From contig JBPCOJ010000100.1 of assembly GCA_051000345.1 (NCBI GenBank), positions 1-64,000 on the forward strand: a stretch of DNA of 64,000 bases. Reading direction: 5' to 3'. The position numbers were made by a program, and so were the translations under genes. Positions 43,882 to 52,250 of the stretch are shown piece after piece; position 1 is the first letter of the stretch, and each line of letters begins with the position of its first letter. Below the pieces are notes generated by a model, which saw only the letters and a list, made by a program, of their open reading frames with translations, searched no databases and had not been told where the DNA came from. Source of the DNA: JBHENC01 sp051000345. Lineage in GTDB: Bacteria; Acidobacteriota; Blastocatellia; Pyrinomonadales; Pyrinomonadaceae.

Positions 43882-46755
43882 ATGGCTCAACAATACGTTT
43901 ATTCGTTCGGCGACGGCGCGGCGGAAGGGACGGGCGCGATGAAGGATACGCTCGGCGGCAAGGGCGCGGGACTCGCAGAGATGACGGCAGCCGGATTGCC
44001 TGTGCCGCCCGGCTTCACGCTCTCGACGGCGGCCTGCACGGTTTACGAAAGGGAACAAAGGCTCGGCGATGAGATTGAAGCGGAAGTAGAAAAAGCGCTC
44101 CTTAAATTGGAGAACTTGCAGAACGAGCGGCTCGGCGATGAAGAACGCCCGCTATTGGTTTCCGTGCGCTCCGGCGCAAAGTTTTCGATGCCCGGCATGA
44201 TGGACACGATCTTGAACTTAGGCTTAAACGACAAGACCGTAATGGCGTTAATGCGGCGCACAGGCAACGAGCGTTTCGCTTGGGATTCCTACCGGCGCTT
44301 TATCCAAATGTTCAGCGATGTCGTGCTCAAAGTCGATAAGCATCTTTTCGAGCAGCGACTCGCGGCCTGTAAAAAGAGCCGCAATGTTGCGGAAGACACG
44401 GCCTTGAGTGCAGACGACTTGCGCGAACTCGTCGAAGATTTCAAGCGCATCGTCAGCGACAACACGGGCGGGCGGCCTTTCCCGCAAGACCCGCGCGAAC
44501 AATTGCGAGAGGCGCGCGATGCCGTCTTTCGTTCGTGGAACAACGAGCGCGCGGTGCATTACCGGCGCATGAATAACATCACGAGCGCGCTCGGCACAGC
44601 CGTCAACGTGCAGAGCATGGTCTTCGGCAACATGGGCGAAACATCGGGGACGGGCGTCGGCTTCACGCGCAATCCTGCGACGGGCGAGCGCGAATTCTAC
44701 GGCGAATTTTTAATTAACGCGCAGGGCGAGGATGTCGTCGCGGGCATTCGCACGCCGCTGCCGCTTCATCGCCTGCGTGAAGCGTTGCCGGACGTTTACG
44801 ATCAACTGAAAACAATTACCAACCGGCTGGAAAAACATTACCGCGATGTGCAGGATTTCGAGTTTACGATTCAAGAAGGCAAACTCTTTATGCTGCAAAC
44901 ACGCTCCGGCAAGCGCACGGGGCTGGCCGCCGTTCGCATCGCCTGCGAGATGGTCGATGAAGGAATTTTATCCGCGCATGAATCTCTGACTAAAATCGAT
45001 CCGGCGCTGCTCGATCAATTATTGCACCCGATGTTCGATCCGGCGGAGCGCATGAAATTTCCTGTGGTGGCGAGTGGCCTTCCATCATCGCCCGGCGCGG
45101 CGACGGGAAGCATCGTCTTCACGGCGGCGAAGGCCGTCGAGCAAGCGCGCAAAGGCTCGCGCGTAGTGCTTGTGCGCGAGGAAACAACGCCCGATGACAT
45201 CGCCGGAATGGAAGCCGCGCAGGGATTTCTGACAGCGCGCGGCGGACAAACTTCGCACGCGGCAGTTGTCGGTAGGCAGATGGGAAAGCCTGCGGTGGTC
45301 GGCTGTGCCGCGCTGCACATAGACGAAGAAGCGGGGACGCTGACGATCACGGGCATCAGCAGCGTTGCCGAAACAATCGTGGTGCGCGAGGGAGCTGAAC
45401 TTTCGATTGACGGCACGACGGGCGAAGTAATGATGGGCCTCGTGCCGACATCGGATTCCGAAGTGCTGCGCGTCGTGCAGGGCGAGATGCCAGCGGAAGA
45501 CTCGGACGTTTATCGAATGCTTCAGCGCGTTCTCGCGTGGGCTGATGAAGTCAAGCGTTTGGGTGTTCGCGCCAACGCAGACATTCCGCGCGATGCGCGC
45601 GTGGCGCGTGCCTTCGGTGCGCGCGGCATAGGCTTGTGCCGCACGGAGCACATGTTTTTTGCCGCAGACAGATTGCCGTTTGTCCAGCGCATGATCGTCG
45701 CGGCGGCGAAGGGACGCGAGGGCATAGTGCGCCTCGGCGAATTAGAGAAGCGCGCGGATCGCTCACCTGTGGATGCCGTTTCTGTTGAAGTGTCTGCCGC
45801 GCACAAACATTACGATGAGCATATCGAAAGTTATCTGGGCGCGTTGCGTGCGTTGTTGCCGATGCAGCGGGCGGACTTTGCCGGTCTGTTTCGTGAGATG
45901 ACGGGGCTGCCCGTGACGATTCGCTTGCTCGATCCGCCGCTTCACGAATTTTTGCCGAACCGTGACAACCTCGCGGATCAATTAAGGGACGCGCGCGCAG
46001 ACGGGCGCTATCGTTGGGTCGAAGAACTCGAAGCGCTGCTGCGCCACATAGACGGTCTGGCGGAGATTAACCCGATGCTCGGACATCGCGGCGTGCGGCT
46101 CGGCATTACCTACCCGGAAATCACGGAGATGCAGGTGCGCGCCATCTGCGAAGCGGCGTGCGATGTGGCGGATGAAGGACTCGAAGCGAAGCCGGAGATT
46201 ATGGTTCCGCTCGTCGGCACGACAAACGAACTAGCGCTTCAGCGGCAGTTGATCGAGCGCACCGCACGCGCCGTATTTGACGAGCGCGGGCGCGAAGTGG
46301 AATACAGCATCGGGACGATGATCGAACTGCCGCGCGCGGCTCTCGTCGCAGGCCAGATCGCCGAGCACGCGGACTTTTTTTCGTTCGGCACGAATGATTT
46401 GACGCAGACGACCTACGGCCTTTCGCGCGACGATGCGGGAACGATTATCACTGCCTACCAGCGGCTCGGCGTTTATGAGCAAGACCCGTTCGTTGTGCTC
46501 GACCGCGAGGGCGTCGGGCAACTCGTCGAGATGGGAACGCAGCGTGGACGTGCGACGCGTCCCGGCTTGAAGGTAGGCATCTGCGGCGAGCATGGCGGCG
46601 AGCCGTCGAGCGTCGAGTTTTGTCATTCGATCAATCTGGATTACGTGTCGTGCTCGCCTTACCGCGTGCCGATTGCGCGGTTGGCGGCGGCGCGCGCGGC
46701 GCTTGCTGAACGCGAAAGAGATTTATCAAAAGACAGCAGCCAACCTGAAGGCTGA
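43882..46755 (+). CDS. ppdK: Pyruvate, phosphate dikinase
   Basis: A 957-residue enzyme that interconverts ATP, phosphate and pyruvate with AMP, PPi and PEP. In order: N-terminal ATP-grasp (GGKGAGLAEMTAAGLPVPPG; VSVRSGAKFSMPGMMDTILN), the swivelling His domain with RGGQTSHAAVVGRQMGKPAV (His about 459), and the C-terminal PEP/pyruvate TIM barrel with IGLCRTEHMFF, GHRGVRLGITYPEI and FFSFGTNDLTQTTYGLSRDD. The start at 43882 has AGGAG seven bases upstream; a second ATG two codons before is too close. The enzyme is somewhat longer than most homologs. Confidence 0.97.
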   Translation: MAQQYVYSFGDGAAEGTGAMKDTLGGKGAGLAEMTAAGLPVPPGFTLSTAACTVYEREQRLGDEIEAEVEKALLKLENLQNERLGDEERPLLVSVRSGAKFSMPGMMDTILNLGLNDKTVMALMRRTGNERFAWDSYRRFIQMFSDVVLKVDKHLFEQRLAACKKSRNVAEDTALSADDLRELVEDFKRIVSDNTGGRPFPQDPREQLREARDAVFRSWNNERAVHYRRMNNITSALGTAVNVQSMVFGNMGETSGTGVGFTRNPATGEREFYGEFLINAQGEDVVAGIRTPLPLHRLREALPDVYDQLKTITNRLEKHYRDVQDFEFTIQEGKLFMLQTRSGKRTGLAAVRIACEMVDEGILSAHESLTKIDPALLDQLLHPMFDPAERMKFPVVASGLPSSPGAATGSIVFTAAKAVEQARKGSRVVLVREETTPDDIAGMEAAQGFLTARGGQTSHAAVVGRQMGKPAVVGCAALHIDEEAGTLTITGISSVAETIVVREGAELSIDGTTGEVMMGLVPTSDSEVLRVVQGEMPAEDSDVYRMLQRVLAWADEVKRLGVRANADIPRDARVARAFGARGIGLCRTEHMFFAADRLPFVQRMIVAAAKGREGIVRLGELEKRADRSPVDAVSVEVSAAHKHYDEHIESYLGALRALLPMQRADFAGLFREMTGLPVTIRLLDPPLHEFLPNRDNLADQLRDARADGRYRWVEELEALLRHIDGLAEINPMLGHRGVRLGITYPEITEMQVRAICEAACDVADEGLEAKPEIMVPLVGTTNELALQRQLIERTARAVFDERGREVEYSIGTMIELPRAALVAGQIAEHADFFSFGTNDLTQTTYGLSRDDAGTIITAYQRLGVYEQDPFVVLDREGVGQLVEMGTQRGRATRPGLKVGICGEHGGEPSSVEFCHSINLDYVSCSPYRVPIARLAAARAALAERERDLSKDSSQPEG

Positions 46756-46835
46756 CTATCAGTGATTGAAATTTAATGTTGGAGCAGAGTGCGATGTAAC
46801 TCCTGATTTACGCATTGCGGGCGAGGGAAGCAGGC

Positions 46836-49800
46836 TCAATCTTCTGTGGGCATTTGATTGATAATTTTCATTGTTTTGACGCTCACCGTGCAGACGCGCC
46901 GGAGCAAATCGATGACGGTTTCCTTGTAGTCGGCGAAGCGATAGGAATTGAATTTCTCGCGGATGGTCGCATCCTGCGGTTTCTTTTCCTTATATTGATC
47001 GAGAATCCATTCGAGGGCGGAGCGATTGCCGAGCTTGTATTCCCAAGCGGACGACGGCACGCCCTGCAGCGTTGTTTCGGAATCGAGTTCGATTGTGCCG
47101 CTTGTCTTGTCGGCCTTTAACTTCGGGCGCGGCGTGGAGTTTGTTTTGGCGTGGACTATTTTCAGTTTGAAGGGCTTTGCGGTTTCATAGTCGATGTGCA
47201 GAATCATCAGCTCTTTGCCCCACGCCGCCCATTGCCGGAAATCCGCGTAGAAGGGCAGGCGCGGAAATTCCCGCTTGAGATTGAGTTCGTATTTTCGGCG
47301 ATACGCGGGATGATGCAGGACGGCGTAGGTGTAATGAAAAATATCTTCGCGCGTGATGCGCTTGTCTTTGTAATGCTCACGAAATTGCATCAAGCCCCAA
47401 TCTGTAATGTTGTCGTGGCGTTCGCCGTTCGCGTCATAACGATAAAGCGGAAGGGTTTTAGTTCCACTTGCAGCGTTGCTCAATCCGTTTAGGTCATTGA
47501 CCAAGTTGAATGCTAAAACAGAAAAAGGAACAACGGTGTCCAAGCCTATATATCCAATACATATATTTTCGTCAGTCTTACCGATTGGGAAAATACTGCC
47601 CTGCTGATAAATTCTGTGAGTAATAATTCTGTCGAAATAAGTCCACCGTTTGACATAAGGTCTATACAGCGAAAGTTTTATTTTGTCCTCATTAAAAACT
47701 AACTTTGAATTTCTTTTGAAATGCGTGAGAATTTCAGAAGTAAATTTGATTGTTGTGTCATTAAAAGCAGATTGGTTGCCTAATTCTAGATAAGCCTTCT
47801 TGCTTCTTTCGTAATAGTCGCAAAAGAATTTAACTTTTTTCTTCAAATTCTCCTTGTCAATATCATAATTCCAAATATCTCTTGCGGTAAGAACGCCCAA
47901 AGAATACAACTCGAAAATCGCTCCATCTTCTTTATTACCTGTCTTCACATCTTTACTTACTAAAGGGAGTAGCGACTCGAAATTTGTATCAGCAAGATTC
48001 AGCCAATTGTGTTCCTTGCTTGGCGTGATTCGTTCAAACGAAATTGACGACAACGAATTTTCTCCGAACCATTCGAGCTTTGTTTCTTTGCGCCAGAAAT
48101 CGTCCATCGTAACGTAATGAATACGGCACGGCTGCTTTTCCTTCTTCGCCTTCTTCACCAGAAACATCAAAGCAACGCCCGTTTGAATCCCGAAAACATT
48201 GTGCGATGTTCCGGCGATCTTCGGATTGGCGCGCACGTCCGAACGCGTGTCGATGATATAAGCGTAATCGAAATCGTCTTCAACGCTTTTGCGAAAACCG
48301 TCGAACGTGCGGCTATCTATAAAGCTGCGATTCGTCACAAACGCCAGCACGCCGTTCTCGTCGATCCTATCCATCGACCAGCGATAAAAGCGCGCGTACA
48401 TATCATAGACTTTCGTTTTCTGCGCCGTTGAGTTTTTAACGAAAGTGTCTTTGATGCGCCGGTCAATTTCCTTGTAATCGCGGTTGCGGTTGAAGTCGTT
48501 AAAGTTCGCTTGATTCGCGTTGTAAGGCGGGTTGCCGATGATGACGGAGATTTTGCGCTCGTTTTGATTCACGATGCGCGCGGCGTTCTCCGAGCTTATG
48601 CCGAACATCATGCTTTGCTTGCCGAGGTAGTCGAGCGCGGCGGTGTTGTCGAGCGTGTCAACGAAGCAAATGTTTTTGAACTCTTTGTATTTGCCGATCT
48701 TCTGCTGATACGTGTATTCGATGTTGAGGTTGGCGATGTAGTACGGGAGTATGGCGACTTCGTTGGCGTGTATCTCGTGCTCGAATTTGTGCGGCAGATA
48801 CTGCGCCGGGATATGCTCGATCAGTTCCGCGACGAACGTTCCCGTGCCTGTCGCGGGGTCTAAAATCTCCACATTCTTTTCCGCCAGACTCGTGTTGAAA
48901 TATTTCTCCAAAAGGTAATCCGTGCTCTCGATCATAAACCGCACGATCTCGTTCGGCGTGTACACCACGCCCAGACGGTCTGCGCCCTTCGGGTTATAAA
49001 CCTTATAAAAGTTCTCGTAGATGTTCTTCAGAAACTTTTGCTTTTCGTGATGATCCGCGATGCCGGAAGCAGCGTCTCTGATCGTGTCGTAATAGCTGCG
49101 TATATTGCCCAGATAATTCTGCCGCACGGCGCGCGTCATAAACATGCCGATAACGCTTTCGAGTTCGCGCGCGATATTGTTGTTCTGTAGAAAACCGGAA
49201 TCACCGAAAATGTTGTTGAAAATATCTTCTGTCAGGATGTGCTGAATTATCATCTCGCGCACATCTTCGAGCGTAATCTCCGGGTTGATTTCCGTCCGGC
49301 AGTTCATCCAAAACTCGTCGCGCTTGGCGATGAAATCCTTGTTCGTGTCGGCTTCGGTTTGAATCAACTCGCGCAGGCTCTGCACAATCGTCGGCACGTC
49401 TTCCGTGAACTTCACGAGCGCCTTATTGAACTCGCGGACTTGCGGCGGCTCGAAGTTGACGAAGGCGTGCAGAATCCCTTCGAGCAATTCCGCGTCCTTC
49501 ATCGAAACGCGCATCACCTGCGCGTTCTCCTGAAACAGCACAGCCGTCTCGCTGTCCTCGAAAAGCGTGTTCGCCAGCGGATAGCCCTTGTCGATCTTCG
49601 ACTGAATTTCCCTGTCGATGTCGTCCTTGATGTCCTTGCTTTCCCAGTAACCGAAATCGAGGCGCAGGGCGTTCTTCAACGCGCCGTCGGGAATAATGTT
49701 CGTTCCCTTCGCGCTCTTAATCGCTATCTTCGGCACCAGCATCAAATTGCGCCGCTCGGCATAGGAATTCACCAACTGTATAAAAGCGTGCTCGACGGTC

Positions 49801-49877
49801 GTTTCGTTGCGGCTGCCGCCGAAGCGAATCGTTTCTTCAAGTTTGTTGTAGTAGTTATTGAGAAGTTGTTTGGACAT
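46836..49877 (-). CDS. Type IIG/ISP-like restriction-modification enzyme
   Basis: A 1013-residue protein that probably combines nuclease, N6-adenine methyltransferase and DNA-recognition parts. The N-terminal part (about 50-130) has the PD-(D/E)xK-like stretch LDFGYWESKDIKDDIDREIQ. Methyltransferase motif I is EILDPATGTGTFVAELI and motif IV is IIGNPPYNANQ. The C-terminus (about 610-800) is a target-recognition region whose DNA is clearly more AT-rich than the rest, suggesting exchange of specificity. No separate helicase, specificity or regulator gene is next to it. The ATG has no strong ribosome site. Confidence 0.82.
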   Translation of the reverse strand: MSKQLLNNYYNKLEETIRFGGSRNETTVEHAFIQLVNSYAERRNLMLVPKIAIKSAKGTNIIPDGALKNALRLDFGYWESKDIKDDIDREIQSKIDKGYPLANTLFEDSETAVLFQENAQVMRVSMKDAELLEGILHAFVNFEPPQVREFNKALVKFTEDVPTIVQSLRELIQTEADTNKDFIAKRDEFWMNCRTEINPEITLEDVREMIIQHILTEDIFNNIFGDSGFLQNNNIARELESVIGMFMTRAVRQNYLGNIRSYYDTIRDAASGIADHHEKQKFLKNIYENFYKVYNPKGADRLGVVYTPNEIVRFMIESTDYLLEKYFNTSLAEKNVEILDPATGTGTFVAELIEHIPAQYLPHKFEHEIHANEVAILPYYIANLNIEYTYQQKIGKYKEFKNICFVDTLDNTAALDYLGKQSMMFGISSENAARIVNQNERKISVIIGNPPYNANQANFNDFNRNRDYKEIDRRIKDTFVKNSTAQKTKVYDMYARFYRWSMDRIDENGVLAFVTNRSFIDSRTFDGFRKSVEDDFDYAYIIDTRSDVRANPKIAGTSHNVFGIQTGVALMFLVKKAKKEKQPCRIHYVTMDDFWRKETKLEWFGENSLSSISFERITPSKEHNWLNLADTNFESLLPLVSKDVKTGNKEDGAIFELYSLGVLTARDIWNYDIDKENLKKKVKFFCDYYERSKKAYLELGNQSAFNDTTIKFTSEILTHFKRNSKLVFNEDKIKLSLYRPYVKRWTYFDRIITHRIYQQGSIFPIGKTDENICIGYIGLDTVVPFSVLAFNLVNDLNGLSNAASGTKTLPLYRYDANGERHDNITDWGLMQFREHYKDKRITREDIFHYTYAVLHHPAYRRKYELNLKREFPRLPFYADFRQWAAWGKELMILHIDYETAKPFKLKIVHAKTNSTPRPKLKADKTSGTIELDSETTLQGVPSSAWEYKLGNRSALEWILDQYKEKKPQDATIREKFNSYRFADYKETVIDLLRRVCTVSVKTMKIINQMPTED

Positions 49878-50000
49878 GAGGTTTCAAGAACGACTCGCGT
49901 GAGATGACTTAAAGACAGCCGCACAAACCTTGAGCGGCTGTCGCTGCGCAATCGAATACCATGACGCATGGAACTTCCGAACACATGCGATACGCGACGG

Positions 50001-50156
50001 CTAGCCGCGTTTCTTTTCCGGTTTGGCGGTGAATCCGCGACTGTCCGGCGTGTTCTTCTTGGCGGAAAAATCCTGCGGCGGCGCGGCAGTTTTTACCTTC
50101 TCTGCGATCTCTTTCTGAATCGCTTCCTTTAATCGCTTTTTGGCTTTTTTATTCAT
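50001..50156 (-). CDS. Small basic protein of 51 residues, probably leaderless
   Basis: The frame reads MNKKAKKRLKEAIQKEIAEK, then a short Ala/Pro part and a basic end with PEKKRG. It is highly basic and probably helical at the N-terminus. A TATAAT lies only seven bases before the ATG (minus strand), so the transcript would begin at or near the start codon: a leaderless mRNA. No family recognised. The frame lies downstream of nothing obvious and reads away from the SSF-like remnant. Confidence 0.5.
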   Translation of the reverse strand: MNKKAKKRLKEAIQKEIAEKVKTAAPPQDFSAKKNTPDSRGFTAKPEKKRG

Positions 50157-50354
50157 AATGCGGATTATAGCTTACACCCTGAAATATTCGTCAGGCGTCG
50201 AGGGGCAGTGTCAAAAGAGGAAGGGGAATCGCCGCCCGCGCTCTTTCCGTGTCCGGCATCGGCGACGAATTTTTCCAAATAAAGTTTTGAGATTCGTGCC
50301 GGATAATGTTAGAGCATAGTCAGCATTCAACAACAATTCAAGAGGAGCACAGTT

Positions 50355-50549
50355 TATGCAGCATACGACAGCGTCGGTCTGGATAACTACGCAGTGATGC
50401 TTGTCTATGTCGCTTTTGTCGTCGGCATAGGTTTCGCTCTGTCCGCGAATTCGGGCGCGCGGGCGGCGTGTATATCGAGATGCCGGTTGACAATGCGATG
50501 CGGCGGAAATGGTCTCGCCGCGCCGGTCGTTAGCCTCGTCGTTCAATAA
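50355..50549 (+). pseudogene. 5' remnant of a sodium-solute symporter (SSF) gene
   Basis: The frame contains SVGLDNYAVMLVYVAFVVG and IGFALSANS, the first membrane helix of SSF symporters (LD.AV...Y...VLGIG). An AGAGGAG and ATG at 50356 stand in front but in a different frame, so a frameshift has separated the start from the helix. Beyond residue 45 the sequence becomes unrelated and stops at 50547-50549. Confidence 0.4.
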
Positions 50550-50601
50550 ATATAAGAGTTCGGTTTATAGATACGAAGGCGTGCGAAGGTCTGAATGATA
50601 T

Positions 50602-51198
50602 ATGAGAATAACTGACATTGCAGAATACTTTGCCGCGCACGCGCGCGTGGTCGAGCAGAGTCTCAAGGAATTGCAAGCGCCTGCCGATGAGGTCGCGCGC
50701 GTTTTAGTCGAAGCCTTGAGGAATGGAAAAAAAGTCTTGGCTTTCGGCAACGGCGGCAGTGCTTCACAGGCAAGCCATTTGGTCGCTGAATTGTTGGGAC
50801 GATTCAGTATGACCAGACAACCGTTTCCGGCAATTGCTCTGGCGAGCGATGCTGGCACGGTGACCTGCATCACCAACGACTTTAGCTATGAAGTGCTTTT
50901 CGAGCGGCAACTTCAAGCGTTGGCGCAGGCAGGCGATGTGGCGTTCGGCTTCACTACCAGCGGGAAATCTGAAAACATAAGGCGCGGTCTGGCAATGGCT
51001 CGAGAGCGCGGAGCGATTGCGATTGCCGTGACGGGCGCAGCCGGATTGATTGGTGGAACGGCAGATTACATGCTGGCAGTTCCGAGCGATGTGACTGCTC
51101 ATGTTCAGGAAGTTCATTTAATGCTGCTGCATATATGGTGCGCTTATCTCGATGAGCGGTTGGGACAAGATGAACATCGGGATAAGTTGATTATTTAG
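50602..51198 (+). CDS. gmhA: Phosphoheptose isomerase (SIS domain)
   Basis: A 198-residue SIS-domain enzyme that converts sedoheptulose 7-phosphate to D-glycero-D-manno-heptose 7-phosphate for LPS core heptose. Motifs: KVLAFGNGGSASQASHLVAE (phosphosugar-binding loop), TVTCITNDFSYEVLFERQL (catalytic Glu region) and VQEVHLMLLHIWC at the end with the metal-binding His. The N-terminal MRITDIAEYFAAHARVVE helix is also family-typical. The start ATG is clear; no other heptose gene is adjacent. Confidence 0.95.
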   Translation: MRITDIAEYFAAHARVVEQSLKELQAPADEVARVLVEALRNGKKVLAFGNGGSASQASHLVAELLGRFSMTRQPFPAIALASDAGTVTCITNDFSYEVLFERQLQALAQAGDVAFGFTTSGKSENIRRGLAMARERGAIAIAVTGAAGLIGGTADYMLAVPSDVTAHVQEVHLMLLHIWCAYLDERLGQDEHRDKLII

Positions 51199-51365
51199 GC
51201 AAGTCAGCCATTTAAGGAAGGGGATTAGAGGTCTCGCGTTCGTCGATTATCCGGCGCAACGTGCGGACGGATCAGCAGTGCCGCAGATTGACCAAACGAA
51301 TCGGCGCGGAGCGTCTTATCGAACGCGTTTCAAATCCGGCGCTGCGCTCTATAAATTGAATACTA

Positions 51366-51749
51366 ATGCCATTACAAAATTACGCTCTGAAACGCACACA
51401 GACAGGCTTAGGCTTGTTTACCTTGCAAGCTATCGCGCCGCGAAAACGGATCATTCAATACGTCGGCCCCGTGATAGATGCCGCAGAAGTAAAACGAAAG
51501 GGAGGCAAATACTTGTTTGAAATAGACGAGGAATATGCCATCGACGGCAGCGCGCGGAGCAATATCGCCCGCTATATTAATCATTCGTGCCGCCCGAATG
51601 CGGAAGCCTTCGTTACCGGCAAAAGGATATGGATTTGGTCAAGGAAAATTATCCGTGCGGGCGAAGAAATTACCATCGACTACGGCACAGACTACTTTGA
51701 CGAACACATCGAGCCGAAAGGCTGTCGATGCAAAAAATGCGCGGCCTAA
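51366..51749 (+). CDS. SET-domain protein lysine methyltransferase-like
   Basis: A compact 127-residue SET domain. The order is GLGLFTLQAIAPRKRIIQYV, the pseudoknot motif NIARYINHSCRPNAEAFV (about 68-85), GEEITIDYG (about 98-106) and a post-SET CRCKKC cluster at the end. These are the SAM-binding and catalytic elements of eukaryotic SET proteins; bacterial copies are known but less common. No pre-SET or partner domain is present. Start at the ATG directly before the conserved RTQTGLG block. The target is unknown; possible substrates are ribosomal or DNA-bound proteins. Confidence 0.88.
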   Translation: MPLQNYALKRTQTGLGLFTLQAIAPRKRIIQYVGPVIDAAEVKRKGGKYLFEIDEEYAIDGSARSNIARYINHSCRPNAEAFVTGKRIWIWSRKIIRAGEEITIDYGTDYFDEHIEPKGCRCKKCAA

Positions 51750-51918
51750 CGATTACTTTAAGACGGAAAAAGATATGCACGGAAATCCTATAAATTCCTC
51801 GCAAGCGAAAATCGACGCCGTGACGAAGGAAGACGCAATCGCTTCACGAGCCTAAAGATCGTAAGTTCACGAGCTACACGACGCGCGACGGGCTTTTCGA
51901 CAGCGGCGTGTTTCAAAT

Positions 51919-52210
51919 TCTCGAAGACAAGCGCGTGAGGGCAATGAAGCTCTGCAAGTTTGTCAGCAATATCAGGGAGTGCCGGATTTGCTTCTTACGG
52001 ATGTCGTGATGCCGCAGATGAACGGGCGCGAGGTGGCGCAACAATTAATTAGAGTTGATGCCGTCGCTGCGCGTCTTGTTTATGTCGGGCTATACGGACG
52101 ATGCGATTGTGCATCACGGCGGGCTCGATGAAGGAGTTTCCTTTATCGAAAAACCTTTCACCCCCGACAGTTTGTTGTCTAAGGTGCGCGAAGTTCTCGA
52201 CGCGAAGTGA
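51919..52210 (+). pseudogene. Decayed response-regulator receiver domain
   Basis: Two frames together recreate a receiver: first AREGNEALQVCQQYQGVPD with LLLTDVVMPQMNGREVA (phospho-Asp in LTDVVMP), then after a frame change near 52055 PSLRVLFMSGYTDDAIVHHG and VSFIEKPFTPDSLLSKVREV up to a stop at 52208-52210. There is no start codon and the first 20 residues are missing. It resembles the C-terminal receiver of a hybrid kinase. Confidence 0.7.
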
Positions 52211-52250
52211 GACTCGGCGAGCGCTGTTTTCTTTTATCAGCGTCGGGCAA

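Noticed and set aside
51535..51855. A 106-codon frame inside and after the SET gene
   Set aside because: Ser/Thr/Ala-rich shadow frame of the SET gene; no motif.
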